Shown here piece after piece: positions 4,942 through 5,502 of a DNA stretch of 5,502 nucleotides; within the stretch, counting starts at the first letter, position 1; every line of letters begins with the position of its first letter. Source of the DNA: an uncultured Megasphaera sp. GTDB lineage: Bacteria > Bacillota > Negativicutes > Veillonellales > Megasphaeraceae. The DNA lies in contig URLP01000115.1 of NCBI GenBank assembly GCA_900548635.1, positions 1 through 5,502 of the forward strand, read 5' to 3'. Under the pieces are notes generated by a model that had not been told where the DNA came from, did no database searches, and was given only the letters and a program-made list of their open reading frames with translations. A program made the translations under genes and the position numbers.

Positions 4942-5502
4942 TTAGCGCCGCTCCCGGCAGGGAACGGCCGGACCCAGACAGAGCGCCGTCCGGGTCGTAT
5001 AGGCACGGGCCCGGCCGCACTGGAACTGTTTGCCAGCGTCTTTAGCGGCCAGGTCCCGTATGATTTCTACATAATGAAAAGGCAAATCGCGCTGCGCGCC
5101 CGTCGCCTCCTGCCAGAGGCGGCGGATGAGGCGCCGCTGCAGCGCCAGGGGCTGGGCGAGGAGCTTCTTTTTAGCGAGGGCCGGCACGGATAGGTCCGGC
5201 ATGCGGCATGCCTGATAGGCGGCCGCGGCCGCTTCGTCGAGGAAGGCTTCATCGGCACTGACAATTTCTGCCAGGCGGTTGAGGTCCGCCGTGATTGCCG
5301 GGTTGTATGTCCTGAGGAGCGGCAAAAGCTCCAGGCGGATGCGGTTGCGCCGGTAGCGCGTCTCGTTGTTCGTCTCGTCGTGGCAGACCGGCAGGTGCCG
5401 CGCTGCAGCATAGGCGGCAAGTGCCGCCTTGGTCATTCCCAGGAGCGGCCGGATGATCTCGCCCCGCCGCGGCGCCATGCCGCAGAGGCCGTCGAGGCCG
5501 CT
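4942..5502 (-). CDS. tilS: tRNA(Ile)-lysidine synthetase TilS (3' part; 5' end outside the window)
   Basis: The last 186 residues are visible; the N-terminal PP-loop (S-G-G-x-D-S) lies beyond the window edge. TilS uses ATP and lysine to convert the wobble cytidine of the CAU-anticodon tRNA(Ile) to lysidine, so that the tRNA reads AUA and is charged with isoleucine; it is essential in most bacteria. The fragment opens S-G-L-D-G-L-C-G-M and continues R-R-G-E-I-I-R-P-L-L, matching the conserved G-x-x-G-L-x-G-M segment. Next come D-E-T-N (42-45), R-R-N-R-I-R (51-56), L-L-P-L-L and Y-N-P, all TilS hallmarks. A helical tRNA-binding region follows to about residue 150. The protein stops after G-K-Q-F-Q...R-A-Y-T-T-R-T-A-L-C-L-G, where E. 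coli and B. subtilis TilS continue for roughly another hundred residues into the TilS_C domain. hpt starts 31 nt later, so no room remains for that domain. Confidence 0.93.
   Translation of the reverse strand, partial: SGLDGLCGMAPRRGEIIRPLLGMTKAALAAYAAARHLPVCHDETNNETRYRRNRIRLELLPLLRTYNPAITADLNRLAEIVSADEAFLDEAAAAAYQACRMPDLSVPALAKKKLLAQPLALQRRLIRRLWQEATGAQRDLPFHYVEIIRDLAAKDAGKQFQCGRARAYTTRTALCLGPAVPCRERR

Noticed and set aside
4371..5006. A longer hpt starting at 5006
   Set aside because: The extra 32 residues come from reading the end of tilS in another frame and do not resemble any Hpt N-terminus. A proper SD and ATG sit at 4922-4908.

Overview
The window is a compact bacterial housekeeping region with every real gene on the minus strand. 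In transcription order (right to left) it reads: tilS (3' part only), hpt, ftsH, birA, coaX, dusB (first 28 codons only). The order tilS-hpt-ftsH is a well-known Firmicutes cluster. birA-coaX-dusB is another common Firmicutes neighbourhood, usually continuing to greA/lysS. The DNA is fairly GC-rich by eye, start sites carry strong AGGAG-type Shine-Dalgarno sequences, and the order is Firmicutes-like. Together these suggest a GC-rich Firmicute, most likely one of the Negativicutes (Megasphaera/Dialister/Veillonella relatives). That placement is inference from context, not a database match.

Layout. 5502-4942: C-terminal two thirds of tRNA(Ile)-lysidine synthetase, ending without the usual C-terminal domain. 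4910-4371: hypoxanthine phosphoribosyltransferase, 31 nt after tilS and surely co-transcribed. 4370-4249: spacer with a good extended -10 promoter for ftsH. 4248-2176: the membrane AAA+ metalloprotease FtsH, started by TTG and carrying a long Ala/Pro/acidic tail. 2161-2129: intrinsic terminator closing the tilS-hpt-ftsH unit. 2128-1886: the only sizeable non-coding stretch, holding small direct and inverted repeats and then a strong promoter for birA. 1885-917: BirA, the biotin-protein ligase with an N-terminal DNA-binding domain. 916-833: short spacer with a 9-bp direct repeat and a possible weak promoter. 832-68: type III pantothenate kinase CoaX. 84-1: start of DusB, overlapping the end of coaX.

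The genes fall into two likely transcription units. The first combines tRNA decoding (TilS), purine salvage (Hpt) and membrane protein quality control (FtsH). The second combines cofactor use and synthesis (biotin attachment by BirA, first step of CoA synthesis by CoaX) with tRNA modification (DusB). I see no mobile element gene, CRISPR array, RNA gene, phage gene or defence system. The window looks like core genome and I do not see a new biological system. What merits a second look is the short TilS, the repeat-laden gap between ftsH and birA, the possible operators upstream of birA and coaX, and the FtsH tail.
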